DNA from: Candidatus Gastranaerophilales bacterium
GTDB lineage: Bacteria; Cyanobacteriota; Vampirovibrionia; Gastranaerophilales; Gastranaerophilaceae
DNA: 41,120 nt
Assembly (NCBI GenBank): GCA_905236055.1
Contig: CAJOOA010000081.1
Location: forward strand, 1 to 41,120
Direction of reading: 5' to 3'
Shown here: positions 14,752 to 24,655 of the stretch, in pieces
How the letters are laid out: every line of letters begins with the position of its first letter
Position numbering within the stretch: the first letter of the stretch is position 1
The notes under the pieces: generated by a model
Told to the model about the DNA's origin: nothing
The model's database searches: none
What the model saw: only the letters and a program-made list of their open reading frames with translations
Translations under genes and position numbers: made by a program

Positions 14752-15585
14752 TTATTTTAAAACTTCTGATAGTTTCCCAAATTCAGCAATTGATAACTTT
14801 TCTCCCCTGATGTTTTCATCAAGTCCTAACTTAACTAAAGCATTTCCTATTTTCCCCCTATCAAATCCTGCATTAAGCAAACAATTTTTCAAGGTTTTTC
14901 TTCTTTGAGCGAATCCCGCTTTTACAACTTTTCGGAAGAATGAATAGTCTGAAAGTTTTAATAAAGGTTCTTTTCTGACTTTCATTGAAACAAGAGCAGA
15001 GTTTACTTTAGGCGCAGGGTAAAACGAACGCCTCCCGACAGGTCTCAGAATCGTACAATCTGCCCAGAATTGCGAAAGTATCGTCAGAAGTCCGTATTGT
15101 TTTCCCGAGCTCTTTTCTGTAGCAACGATTCTTCGTGCAACTTCCTCCTGAACCATAAGCATTATATCCGTAATTTTTGCCCTGTTTTTATTCTCCAAAT
15201 CGTCAATTTCTCCAAGCAAATGAGCAATAATCGGGGATGTTATGTAATATGGAATATTAGCCACAACTTTTAAGCTGCCCTCACACAGATTGCTCAAATC
15301 TGTTTTTAAAATATCCGCATGGATAATTTCCAGATTTTCTGCTTCCAATTTTTCCAGTTCTTTTATTGCTTCTTCATCAAGCTCAACTGCTATAACTTTT
15401 TTTGCGTGTTTAATGAGTTGTTCTGTTACAAAGCCGACTCCCGGACCAATCTCAAGAATTGTATCATCCGGTTGGATATCGGAGAATTCAATAATATCAG
15501 AGATAACGTCGGGGTTAATCAAAAAATTTTGTCCCAAGCGTTTTTTGGTTCTGAAGTATTTTGCTCTTTGTAAATAATCCACCAT
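14752..15585 (-). CDS. rsmA: 16S rRNA dimethyladenosine transferase
   Basis: RsmA/KsgA dimethylates two adjacent adenines in helix 45 of 16S rRNA during late 30S assembly. Signatures: KKRLGQNFL at the N-terminus, the SAM-binding LEIGPGVGFVTEQL, AVELDEEA, and the catalytic NIPYYITSPI; the C-terminal helical domain contains FAQRRKTLKN. At 277 aa the length is typical. The start has no convincing SD; TAAAAT lies seven bases before the ATG, so a very short leader is possible. It converges on rpsU and diverges from the glutamate-cysteine ligase gene. Confidence 0.95.
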   Translation of the reverse strand: MVDYLQRAKYFRTKKRLGQNFLINPDVISDIIEFSDIQPDDTILEIGPGVGFVTEQLIKHAKKVIAVELDEEAIKELEKLEAENLEIIHADILKTDLSNLCEGSLKVVANIPYYITSPIIAHLLGEIDDLENKNRAKITDIMLMVQEEVARRIVATEKSSGKQYGLLTILSQFWADCTILRPVGRRSFYPAPKVNSALVSMKVRKEPLLKLSDYSFFRKVVKAGFAQRRKTLKNCLLNAGFDRGKIGNALVKLGLDENIRGEKLSIAEFGKLSEVLK

Positions 15586-15657
15586 GCTATTAATTTTAAT
15601 ACAAATAGCTAAATGTTAAAACTCTTATTTCGTAGTAGAACATTATTGTTTTTAAGT

Positions 15658-15663
15658 TATAAT
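15658..15663 (+). promoter_or_regulatory. -10 box of the glutamate-cysteine ligase gene
   Basis: TATAAT lies 12 bases before AAGGAG and 24 before the GTG start. No good -35 is apparent at 17 bases. The box falls inside the longer open frame, which helps reject the upstream start. Confidence 0.5.
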
Positions 15664-15681
15664 AAATACAAGGAGTACATT

Positions 15682-16941
15682 GTGAGTTATTGCGGAGTTA
15701 AAACCGAAGAACGGTTAGAATACAGCCAGTTAATGGATGAGTTTTTGCTTGGTTGCAAAACCGAACAAAAAATCGGTATGGAATATGAGCGAATCCCGGT
15801 TAATAAATATACGGACGAAGTTATCCCTTATGAAGGCGACTTTGGTGTTTGCGAACTTTTAAGAAAAATAGCAAAGGTAGATAATTGGGATTATATTTTA
15901 GACGGAACCGAAATTATAGGACTAAAAAAACTTCATAATACCATTACACTCGAACCTGGATGTCAATTTGAGCTCAGTATGGAGCCGCAAAATACAGTTG
16001 CGGAACTCAAGAAAAATATAGAAGAGATAGATGCCGCAATAAAACCAATTTTAGAAGAATTTGAAATTAAGCTTTTGAACAGAGGAGTTTCTCCAAAAAC
16101 GACATATAAAAATATTAAGCTTATTCCCAAAAAACGATACCATGTTATGGCAAACTATCTCTGGGGAATTTTGTCAGATGTCATGATGAGAGAAACTGCG
16201 GGAGTTCAAGTAGGAATTGATTATAGATCAGAAGAGGACGCGATGAGAAAATTTCGGCTTGCTAATCTCATGTCCCCTTTTATGACAGCGATGTATGCAA
16301 ATTCTAACATTCGGGGTGGTGTTGATACGGGGTATAAATCTTTTAGGGCACTTGCTTGGTTAAATACAGATAATGAACGCTGCGGATTCGCGACTAACTT
16401 TAACAATGGGATGTGTTTTAGAGATTATGTAAAATTGCTTTTGGATACCCCGATGATATTTATAAACAGAGAAAATGTTCCAGTAAATATCAACGGAAAT
16501 CTTACTTTTAAACAGTATATGGATAAGGGATTTGAGGGCTTTATTCCGACAATGGATGACTGGAAACTGCATTGCAATCTTTATTTTCCTGAAGTCAGGT
16601 TAAGAAATTTCCTCGAAATCCGCAACCACGATTGTGTCGGCGGCGGACTTGAATACTCGATTCCTGCATTTTACAGAGGAATAATGTATTCTCCCGAGGC
16701 ATTGCAATCAGCGGAAAAATTGCTTAACAGATATACAATCAATGAAATAAAAGAACTCAGATATAATGTCGCGCGCTATGCGATTCATTCTAAAATCGGC
16801 AAAACTCCCATATTGGGAGTTTGCAAAGAATTGGCAAATATTTCTTATAACTCTTTATTAAATGAAGGACTTGGCGAAGAAAAATTCTTAGAACCGTTAA
16901 TTGAAATGCTCAAAAAGGGTAAATGCCCTTGCGAGTATTAG
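15682..16941 (+). CDS. gshA: Glutamate-cysteine ligase, GCS2 type
   Basis: This enzyme joins glutamate and cysteine with ATP to form gamma-glutamylcysteine, the first step to glutathione. The 419-residue product resembles the GCS2 family of plants, proteobacteria and cyanobacteria: GMEYERIPV near the start, EPGCQFELSMEP, MMRETAGVQVGIDY and RNFLEIRNHDC. I choose GTG 15682, six bases after AAGGAG; the frame extends 23 codons upstream but that part holds the -10 box and hydrophobic noise (LFRSRTLLFLSY). No gshB is near. Substrate choice between glutathione and related thiol pathways is assigned by family only. Confidence 0.88.
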   Translation: MSYCGVKTEERLEYSQLMDEFLLGCKTEQKIGMEYERIPVNKYTDEVIPYEGDFGVCELLRKIAKVDNWDYILDGTEIIGLKKLHNTITLEPGCQFELSMEPQNTVAELKKNIEEIDAAIKPILEEFEIKLLNRGVSPKTTYKNIKLIPKKRYHVMANYLWGILSDVMMRETAGVQVGIDYRSEEDAMRKFRLANLMSPFMTAMYANSNIRGGVDTGYKSFRALAWLNTDNERCGFATNFNNGMCFRDYVKLLLDTPMIFINRENVPVNINGNLTFKQYMDKGFEGFIPTMDDWKLHCNLYFPEVRLRNFLEIRNHDCVGGGLEYSIPAFYRGIMYSPEALQSAEKLLNRYTINEIKELRYNVARYAIHSKIGKTPILGVCKELANISYNSLLNEGLGEEKFLEPLIEMLKKGKCPCEY

Positions 16942-16995
16942 GGGTAAATGTTCTAATATAGATTAAATTTAAATCATTTGTAGTAACAATTACCC

Positions 16996-17024
16996 TTGCG
17001 CCACCCTTAAATTTATAGTATAAT
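16996..17024 (+). promoter_or_regulatory. Promoter of atpD-atpC
   Basis: TTGCGC (16996-17001), a 17-base spacer and TATAAT (17019-17024). The 50-base leader contains a small GGGG-gatta-CCCC hairpin before the GAGGAAGAG ribosome-binding site. Confidence 0.65.
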
Positions 17025-17072
17025 TTGCTCATAGAGAGAGTTGGGGGGATTACCCCTTAGAGTTTATTATGA

Positions 17073-18488
<1,416 letters not shown>

Positions 18489-18498
18489 AGGTTTATAA

Positions 18499-18891
18499 AT
18501 GAAGTTAAAAATAATAACACATGAAAGAATAGTTTTTGAGGACGAAGCAGAGGAAATAGTCATTCAGACTAAAACAGGTCAGATGGGTATTTTAAAAGAT
18601 CGTTTGCCTGTCACTACCGTGCTTGATATTGGTGTTACTAAAATTAAGCAAGGCGAGAAGTACAAATACTTTGCCACAATGGGCGGAGTCTTTCAGTTTA
18701 AGGATAATGTTGCGACTATACTCACCGATACATGTGATGATGGGTGCGATATTGATGTACAGAGAGCAAATGCGGCAAAAGAACGTGCAGAAGCAAGATT
18801 AGCAGATAAAGCCACCGAAATCGATATTCAAAGAGCACAAGCTGCACTTGCGCGAGCCCTTGCAAGATTAAAAGCTGCTTTGGGTAAATAA
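18499..18891 (+). CDS. atpC: F1Fo ATP synthase subunit epsilon
   Basis: The epsilon subunit of the central stalk, 130 residues: N-terminal beta sandwich (ITHERIVFEDEAEEIVIQTK, GQMGILKDRLPV) and a C-terminal helix hairpin rich in Ala and Arg (RANAAKERAEARLADK and RAQAALARALARLK) that can inhibit ATP hydrolysis. It closes the atpD-atpC pair and its stop is one base from the stop of the convergent tolC-like gene; no hairpin terminator is seen. Confidence 0.94.
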   Translation: MKLKIITHERIVFEDEAEEIVIQTKTGQMGILKDRLPVTTVLDIGVTKIKQGEKYKYFATMGGVFQFKDNVATILTDTCDDGCDIDVQRANAAKERAEARLADKATEIDIQRAQAALARALARLKAALGK

Positions 18892-18892
18892 T

Positions 18893-20275
18893 TTAAGCTT
18901 TCGCTCCAACTGCTTTATAATAATTTATACAATCTATCATGCAGTCAAATTGGCTTGAATAAACCATTCTGGTAACGGTCATGAGGTTTTCTTGCCGTTG
19001 GTTTAAATCAAGCTTTGAAATAACACCTTCGTCATATTTTGACTGAGTCAGAGCAAAATCCTGTTCTTCAAGTGCCTGAATTTCTTTTTGCTTATCAAGT
19101 TTTTCTTTGTCCAAATTCACTGCAACGAGTGTATCATTTACCTCCTGCATGGAAGTAAGGTTTACTTTTTCGTACTCTTTCAGACGTTTTTCATATGCGA
19201 TTTTTTGTAATTTAAGATTCGCTTTTATACTTCCTCCTGCAAAAATATTCTGCATAATTCCGCCGCCAACGCCCCAAAGTGCGTTAGAAGTTGTGAATAA
19301 ATCTCCTATCTGTAGAGAATTAAAAAGCGTTCCGCCTCCGAGTTTAATGGAGGGCAAGCATTCTTTCCTTGCCACTTTTACATCGATGCCGGCCTTTTCA
19401 AGCATTTTTTCCGCTCTCATGTAATCAGGCCGCTGCATAATTATTTCCGAATTAACATACTCAGGCACAGTTCCTTGATAGGCAAATTCTCTCCAATTTG
19501 TACGTGCTAATTCTTCTATATTATTTGGGCTGTCGCCTATCAGCACTGCAAAAGAATGCAGCAATTGTGTGCGCTGTTTCTTTAACTCAGTTAAGTCTGT
19601 AATTCCTAAAACATAGGATTTATTGGCTTTTACAAGGTCAGAGGTTGAAGCAATACCTTTTTTATTAGCTATATCCATCATTTCAAAAATTTCTTTTCTC
19701 AAATTAACTATTTCGGTTTGTAAATCAATCATTGAATCAAGTTTTACAATATTTACATAAGCACATCCCACTGCAGATACGATAGATATGTAAGCTGCTC
19801 TTTCTTCAAGAATGGACGCTTCATAAAGTTTGCGTTTTGAGGTTGTTTTATTATGGTTTTTCCCGAATAAATCGAGTTCATAACTTGCAATTATAGGGAA
19901 TCCAAATGATTCGTGGGTTTTACCCATAATATTCCCGTATCCTGGCACGAAACCTGCTACTACGGAAGGAAGTTCACCGGCTCTTTGTATAGCAACCTTT
20001 TGATAATATTCTTCCACTGAAAGTGTTGCTAGTTTTAAATCTTTATTGTTTTCAACGGCCTTGACGATGTATTCGTTTAAAAATTCATCATTAAATCCCT
20101 GCCACCATTCCATATTTATGTATTCATATTTATTTTTTACTGGTTTAATTTTTTTATTTTTTTTGCTTTTTTCGACTTTTGCAGGACTTGTGTTTATATC
20201 TTCAATACTCCATGAAGGTGCCGTATAAGCCATAGTTAATGATGCAATCAGTGCCAGTGAAATCAATTTCTTCAT
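18893..20275 (-). CDS. TolC-like outer-membrane efflux protein
   Basis: A 460-residue outer-membrane factor that would form the exit duct of a tripartite efflux or type I export system. A signal peptide (MKKLISLALIASLTMAYTAPSWS) has no lipobox Cys. A Lys-rich linker (about 33-48) precedes two outer-membrane-efflux repeats: WWQGFNDEFLNEYI, NKDLKLATLSVEEY, later NSEIIMQRPDYMRAEKML and ALEEQDFALTQSKYDEGVISKLDL. The layout, including QRPD, is that of the NodT/OprM-like branch though without lipidation. It is divergent from marR-emrA across an operator palindrome and probably works with that membrane fusion protein. Confidence 0.9.
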   Translation of the reverse strand: MKKLISLALIASLTMAYTAPSWSIEDINTSPAKVEKSKKNKKIKPVKNKYEYINMEWWQGFNDEFLNEYIVKAVENNKDLKLATLSVEEYYQKVAIQRAGELPSVVAGFVPGYGNIMGKTHESFGFPIIASYELDLFGKNHNKTTSKRKLYEASILEERAAYISIVSAVGCAYVNIVKLDSMIDLQTEIVNLRKEIFEMMDIANKKGIASTSDLVKANKSYVLGITDLTELKKQRTQLLHSFAVLIGDSPNNIEELARTNWREFAYQGTVPEYVNSEIIMQRPDYMRAEKMLEKAGIDVKVARKECLPSIKLGGGTLFNSLQIGDLFTTSNALWGVGGGIMQNIFAGGSIKANLKLQKIAYEKRLKEYEKVNLTSMQEVNDTLVAVNLDKEKLDKQKEIQALEEQDFALTQSKYDEGVISKLDLNQRQENLMTVTRMVYSSQFDCMIDCINYYKAVGAKA

Positions 20276-20316
20276 ATTTACAAAATTCTCCGAGTACTTG
20301 ATTTTTTATGACAACA

Positions 20317-20345
20317 ATGATAACATAACTATGTTGCATTTGCAA
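20317..20345 (-). promoter_or_regulatory. Promoter of the tolC-like gene
   Basis: On the minus strand TTGCAA (20345-20340), 17 bases, TATCAT (20322-20317). The -35 lies inside the operator palindrome at 20331-20348, so a bound repressor would block it. Confidence 0.6.
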
Positions 20346-20348
20346 CAT
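20331..20348. promoter_or_regulatory. Probable MarR operator
   Basis: Perfect inverted repeat ATGTTGCA-TT-TGCAACAT in the divergent region, of the size and symmetry of MarR-family operators. It covers the -35 of the tolC-like gene and lies just before TAGTATAAA (about 20350-20358), a candidate -10 for marR. Joint autoregulation is inferred. Confidence 0.65.
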
Positions 20349-20387
20349 GTAGTATAAACAACACTCTCAAAACAGAGGAAGCAAAAA

Positions 20388-20855
20388 ATGAAGACTCAAA
20401 TACATGAACATTTTACAGATACGATATTCTATCAAATTGAACTAACTGCAAAATATTGCAAGCTTTTGGGTCAGCAGGTTTTTGAGAAATTCAACTTGGG
20501 TATATCGCTGGAAGAGTATTCTGTTTTAGATGTTCTTACTATAAATGAATCTCTTTGCCAGAGGGATATTGCTAAGTTGATTTTAAAAGACAGAGCAAAT
20601 ACGGGTAAGCTTTTGGATACGTTAGCGGAGAAAAATTTTATTACAAGAGAATTGACGGTTAAAAATAATCGCCCGGTGAAGCTTGTAAAAATTACGGAAG
20701 AGGGTATCAAAAAAATAAATGAAGTGGCTGAAAAGGCAAGACCTAACTACAATTTGGTAAAGGAAAAAATTAATAAAAGAAATTTATCAAAAGTTGGGGA
20801 CTTGCTCAAGGAGCTTAGAGAAATTTTAAAAGAAACAATAGAAATTCAAATATAA
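20388..20855 (+). CDS. MarR-family transcriptional regulator
   Basis: A 155-residue winged-helix regulator. The core reads SLEEYSVLDVLTINESLCQRDIAKLILKDRANTGKLLDTLAEKNFITRE, the MarR helix-turn-helix and recognition helix, followed by the wing (NNRPVKLVKITEEG) and C-terminal dimerisation helices. AGAGGAAG precedes the ATG. It is the first gene of marR-emrA and divergent from the tolC-like gene, so it probably represses both and itself through the palindrome at 20331-20348 and responds to a small molecule. The ligand is unknown. Confidence 0.9.
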   Translation: MKTQIHEHFTDTIFYQIELTAKYCKLLGQQVFEKFNLGISLEEYSVLDVLTINESLCQRDIAKLILKDRANTGKLLDTLAEKNFITRELTVKNNRPVKLVKITEEGIKKINEVAEKARPNYNLVKEKINKRNLSKVGDLLKELREILKETIEIQI

Positions 20856-20875
20856 AGATTTATAAGGGTATAAAA

Positions 20876-21850
20876 ATGGATATAGAAAATAAATTAAGTA
20901 CAAAAAAACACTGGTTGATATTTGGCGGAATAGTTGCCATTATAATTGTTGCTTTTTTAATTTTTGAAGCATGTAAATATCAATCAACAGACGATGCTTA
21001 CGTTGATACAACAACTGTTACAGTTTCACCTAAGGTTTCAGGTCAAATAGTTAAGGTTTTAGTAAAAGATAATCAACAGGTAAAAGCCGGAGACATAGTT
21101 GCGGTTATAGATAAAGTTGACTATGAAGTTAAACTTCAGCAGGCAAAAGCAGCTTATGACAGGGCCTTATTGAATCAGCAAAATGCGCATGCTAATCTTA
21201 ATGCGGCAAATTCCGAAATAGAATTAGCGAAAAAAGATGTGGAAAGATATCAAAACCTTTATAAAGCGGGTGCAGTTTCCAAGCAAACGCTTGACAGAGC
21301 AGTTACCAATCTTGAATCTATTCAAGCAAGACAAATAACAGCAGAGCAAGCTATATTTTCATCAAATCCATCACAGGCATCAAAAGTTGCGGATGCCGAT
21401 TTAAATGTCTTGAATGCACAAAAACGTGCTGCAGAATTGGCTCTCGATTATACAGATATTGTTGCGCCGATTGACGGAACGGTATCAAACAAAAAAGTTG
21501 AAGTCGGTATGATGGTTCAGCCGGGCTCACCGCTTTTTGTCATAGTTCCGAATGAAGTTTGGGTTGTAGCAAATTATAAAGAAACCCAAATCCGCGGTAT
21601 GAAAAAGGGCATGCCTGTTGATATAAGAATTGATACTTATCCAAACAAAGTATTTAAGGGCGAAATTGATTCAATTCAAAGAGCATCAGGGGCAAAATCG
21701 AGTCTTTTTCCTCCTGAAAATGCAGTAGGTTCGTTTGTAAAAATTGTTCAAAGAATCCCCGTAAAAATAGTATTTACGGAAAAAATTAATCCGGAAGAAT
21801 ACTCTATTATCCCCGGAATGTCAGTCGTTCCGAAGGTTAAAACAAGATAA
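20876..21850 (+). CDS. HlyD/EmrA-type membrane fusion protein
   Basis: A periplasmic adaptor anchored by one N-terminal membrane segment (WLIFGGIVAIIIVAFLIFEA, residues 14-33). It shows the EmrA-type start STDDAYVDTTTVTVSPKVSG, the lipoyl half (GQIVKVLVKDNQQVKAGDIV), a coiled-coil hairpin (about 90-180), the second lipoyl half (DYTDIVAPIDGTVSNKKVEV) and a beta-barrel domain. Length 324 aa is typical. It should link an inner-membrane pump to the TolC-like protein. The pump that normally follows (EmrB or an ABC transporter) is missing: the next gene is on the other strand six bases away. Confidence 0.92.
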   Translation: MDIENKLSTKKHWLIFGGIVAIIIVAFLIFEACKYQSTDDAYVDTTTVTVSPKVSGQIVKVLVKDNQQVKAGDIVAVIDKVDYEVKLQQAKAAYDRALLNQQNAHANLNAANSEIELAKKDVERYQNLYKAGAVSKQTLDRAVTNLESIQARQITAEQAIFSSNPSQASKVADADLNVLNAQKRAAELALDYTDIVAPIDGTVSNKKVEVGMMVQPGSPLFVIVPNEVWVVANYKETQIRGMKKGMPVDIRIDTYPNKVFKGEIDSIQRASGAKSSLFPPENAVGSFVKIVQRIPVKIVFTEKINPEEYSIIPGMSVVPKVKTR

Positions 21851-21855
21851 ATTTA

Positions 21856-22278
21856 TTACATAAACTTTTCATTATTTATATTATCAATCAAGTTTTCGAA
21901 TGAATCTTTTTCCGAGATTTTGCTTTCGGCAAATGCCATTCGTTCTTCTGCCTTAGATTTTGAATAATCTGCCCAAGATATTTTGGCAATTGTCTGAAAT
22001 TTTTCGTTAGCACTTTCTTTAGGAATATGACTGAACCAAACAAAAGTATCAAATTTTTCTGCAAGATTTTTTACAAACGGAATTTTTGAAAAAGCATCTT
22101 TAATCTCTTGCGAAAGTCCGGTATTTTCTATATATCTTGCACCGGTTGGTGATTTTTTAACGATTTCTTCTGATAAATAGCTAACATTCTCTGATTTGTT
22201 AAATAGTACACTTGAAGATTTAGTAAAAAACAAACCGCTTTTAAAATTTATACCATTATTGATTTTTGATATGTGCAC
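21856..22278 (-). CDS. Small tagged protein of unknown function
   Basis: Unrecognised 140-residue protein starting MHISKINNGINFKSGLFF, an example of the shared N-terminal signature (Asn7, Phe12). The rest is soluble with aromatic-rich stretches (KFDTFVWFSHIPKES) and a charged helical tail. No signal peptide or membrane segment. It lies ten bases after the TPR-propeller gene on the same strand and may be co-transcribed with it. No catalytic motif is visible. Confidence 0.75.
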   Translation of the reverse strand: MHISKINNGINFKSGLFFTKSSSVLFNKSENVSYLSEEIVKKSPTGARYIENTGLSQEIKDAFSKIPFVKNLAEKFDTFVWFSHIPKESANEKFQTIAKISWADYSKSKAEERMAFAESKISEKDSFENLIDNINNEKFM

Positions 22279-22288
22279 TTTAATCTCC

Positions 22289-23119
22289 CTAAATTTTCTG
22301 TCTAAAAATTGAATTTGAGCCCTGACAGGTTATTAATAACATATCTCCGCAAACGTGCAACCCGTAGGGTTTCGCCAATCTGTCAACAAGTATGGTGACA
22401 ACACCTGAGGGTGAAATCTTTAGGACATTGTTGGCATTATAGTTGGCAACGTAAATATTCCCGATAGCATCACTTGCTAAACTTATTGGTCCTGAAATTT
22501 GGTTACTTTTTAAGAAAATTGTGCGCTTATTATCAGGTGAAATTTTTATAATTGTATTATCAGAAAAAGTTGCAACGTAAATATTTCCCTGTTTATCGGT
22601 AGTAATTCCAGTAGGACTTAAAATATTTTCGTATATACCTGTTTGAATTGCTATTGTTGAGGGCGGATTAATCGGTCTTTCCGGAACGGTAGTCTGTGCC
22701 TTTATTTTGTTTGAAATTTCTTGGGCTTTTTCATAATATTCACTTGTCTGAGGAATTAGGGCAATATATTTTTCGGAATTGCCATAATCTTCAAGTTTAT
22801 TGGATATCTCAGCAAGTTTGTATATAATTTCATAATCGTTTGGATTCCGCATATACATCTGTTTAAAAACAGATAGAGCATCTGAGTAATTTCTCAGATA
22901 TTCAAGTACTGTACCAAGGTTGTAATATGCATCCATATAATCGGGATAAGTTCTTATTGCACTTCTAAAAGATTCAACTGCTCTTTCGTACATACCGAGT
23001 TTGTAAAAATCAATTCCTTGGTTGTAATCAAGTTTTGCATCCATCGGAACTTCTGCTGAAAAAGTTGTTATGGATAATGCAAAAAACAGAGCTAAACTTG
23101 AAAGAATCTTCTTATACAT
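22289..23119 (-). CDS. Exported TPR protein with NHL-like propeller repeats
   Basis: A 276-residue protein with a signal peptide (MYKKILSSLALFFALSITTFSAE) and then TPR units: YNQGIDFYKLGMYERAVESF, MDAYYNLGTVLEYLRNYSDAL and a weaker third. After a Pro/Thr linker (about 145-165) come NHL/SMP-30-like blades: SPTGITTDKQGNIYVATFSD, GPISLASDAIGNIYVANYNA and a third, degenerate one. Three blades are too few for a closed propeller, so it may oligomerise or be shortened. I choose the second ATG, since the first lies within the AAGGAT ribosome-binding site. It is probably periplasmic; function unknown. Confidence 0.8.
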   Translation of the reverse strand: MYKKILSSLALFFALSITTFSAEVPMDAKLDYNQGIDFYKLGMYERAVESFRSAIRTYPDYMDAYYNLGTVLEYLRNYSDALSVFKQMYMRNPNDYEIIYKLAEISNKLEDYGNSEKYIALIPQTSEYYEKAQEISNKIKAQTTVPERPINPPSTIAIQTGIYENILSPTGITTDKQGNIYVATFSDNTIIKISPDNKRTIFLKSNQISGPISLASDAIGNIYVANYNANNVLKISPSGVVTILVDRLAKPYGLHVCGDMLLITCQGSNSIFRQKI

Positions 23120-23178
23120 AATACGCATCCTTTTTTACAATATTATCATAAATTTCAGATTTAAGGTATTATGTAAAT

Positions 23179-24027
23179 ATGAAACCAAAAGTGATAGCGA
23201 TAGCAGGGCCTACAGCAAGCGGCAAAACACAAATGGCGATAGATTTGGCAAAGCGGATTGATGGTGAAATCATATCCGCAGACTCTCGTCTTGTTTATAA
23301 AGGGTTTGATATCGCGGCAGCAAAACCGACAATTGAAGAGAGAGAAGGGATTTCTCATTATTTGATCGATATTGTTGAGCCGGAATACGATTATTCTGTC
23401 GGTAATTATTATGAAGATGCAAAAATGGCAATTAATAAAGTTTTATCAAGGGGGAAAGTACCTATAGTAGCAGGGGGTACCGGTTTGTATTGCAGGATTC
23501 TTCTTGAAAATTACGATTTACCGAGAGTTGAGGCGAACCCTAGATTAAGGGCAGAGCTTGATAAAAGGGATAAAGAGGATTTGCTTGATGAGATAAAACA
23601 ACTTGACTCAGCGAGTTATGAACGATTGAAAGAATCCAATAAACGCAGAATAGTCAGAGCGCTTGAAGTAATGAAGATTTTAAACAGACCGTTTTCCGAA
23701 GTCAGCAAGTTAAAAGAACCGGAATATGATGTTGAGTGGCTTTGTCCAAAGATGGAATCAAGAGAGTGGCTATATGACAGAATCAACAAAAGGGTTGACT
23801 TGATGGTTGAGCAGGGAATTGTTGATGAGACAAAATTTTTGCTCAAAAAACATGGCAGAATAAAAAACTTTACAGAAACAATCGGTTACAAAGAAATACT
23901 TACCTATTTGGATGGTGAAGCAACCCTTGAAGAAGCATTGGATAAGCTTAAACAACATTCAAGAAATTATGCAAAACGTCAATTGACGTGGTTCAGAAAA
24001 AATCCCGAACTTAAAATATCTATATAA
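23179..24027 (+). CDS. miaA: tRNA dimethylallyltransferase
   Basis: MiaA adds a dimethylallyl group to A37 of tRNAs that read codons beginning with U. Signatures: P-loop IAGPTASGKTQ, ISADSRLVYKG (family DSRQVY, with Gln to Leu here), AAAKPT, VAGGTGLYCRILLENYDLP, the C-terminal TETIGYKEI and NYAKRQLTWFR. At 282 aa it is slightly short but complete. No proper SD is visible; TATTAT lies exactly six bases before the ATG, the same geometry as at mutL and rnpA, so the mRNA may be leaderless. miaB is not nearby. Confidence 0.95.
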   Translation: MKPKVIAIAGPTASGKTQMAIDLAKRIDGEIISADSRLVYKGFDIAAAKPTIEEREGISHYLIDIVEPEYDYSVGNYYEDAKMAINKVLSRGKVPIVAGGTGLYCRILLENYDLPRVEANPRLRAELDKRDKEDLLDEIKQLDSASYERLKESNKRRIVRALEVMKILNRPFSEVSKLKEPEYDVEWLCPKMESREWLYDRINKRVDLMVEQGIVDETKFLLKKHGRIKNFTETIGYKEILTYLDGEATLEEALDKLKQHSRNYAKRQLTWFRKNPELKISI

Positions 24028-24046
24028 AAGTATTGAGCTTTTTTTT
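24026..24046 (+). terminator. Weak terminator after miaA
   Basis: AAAAG and CTTTT form a short 5-bp stem around a 7-base loop, running into a T tract of about eight. It overlaps the miaA stop codon. The stem is weak, so this is tentative. Confidence 0.35.
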
Positions 24047-24136
24047 GTAAAAATTTGTAAATAAACAGAATTAGTTAGTCAAATTTGAATCTTCACACAA
24101 CTTATATGCATTACATAACAAGTGTAGGTAAATACT

Positions 24137-24601
24137 ATGAATATTAATACATATAATTCGGTTAACTTTAATGGTTTATGGGCACCTGTAAAAACTGTTA
24201 CAAAAGAAGTTGGACATAAAAATATAGATAAAGCTATTTACACAATGTATGACATGGTTTACCATCCTTGGGTAGGTGAATCAAAACAGGCAATAGAAAA
24301 GGCCGTTAATAAGTATTTCCACGGATTGACATATTCCGTACATGATGTTAATGAAGGTCAAATGACGGCTGATATGTACAAGGTAAATTTTGTTAGAGTC
24401 GGAGATGCTATTTCAAAGGAGAGTGCAAAAAAATATTTGGATTTGGGCTATAAAAAAACTCCCAATGATTATGTACAAAATGTGGATGAACTATATGATT
24501 CGTATGGTTCAGTGACGGGGTGTAATATTAATGATGTGCAAACGTATGATAAGGAAAAAGTAAAAGCTTTTGTTAAACGGCATTTTAATATAAATGCTTA
24601 G
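24137..24601 (+). CDS. Small tagged protein of unknown function
   Basis: Unrecognised 154-residue soluble protein beginning MNINTYNSVNFNGLWAPVK, with the shared signature (Asn7, Phe11) continuing as FNGLW, the same FxGLW seen in the tagged gene at 36822. The body is charged and mixed, with KAVNKYFHGLTYSVHDVNEGQ and a basic end VKAFVKRHFNINA. No signal peptide, membrane segment or known motif. It has an AGG eight bases before the ATG and lies alone between miaA and galM. Confidence 0.78.
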   Translation: MNINTYNSVNFNGLWAPVKTVTKEVGHKNIDKAIYTMYDMVYHPWVGESKQAIEKAVNKYFHGLTYSVHDVNEGQMTADMYKVNFVRVGDAISKESAKKYLDLGYKKTPNDYVQNVDELYDSYGSVTGCNINDVQTYDKEKVKAFVKRHFNINA

Positions 24602-24655
24602 CGCAAATAATCATTTTTTGCTAAAATATAGCTGTTAAGTATTTAAGGAGTTGTT

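Noticed and set aside
15613-15681. Upstream 23 codons of the glutamate-cysteine ligase frame
   Set aside because: This stretch contains the TATAAT box and the AAGGAG ribosome-binding site for the GTG start at 15682.
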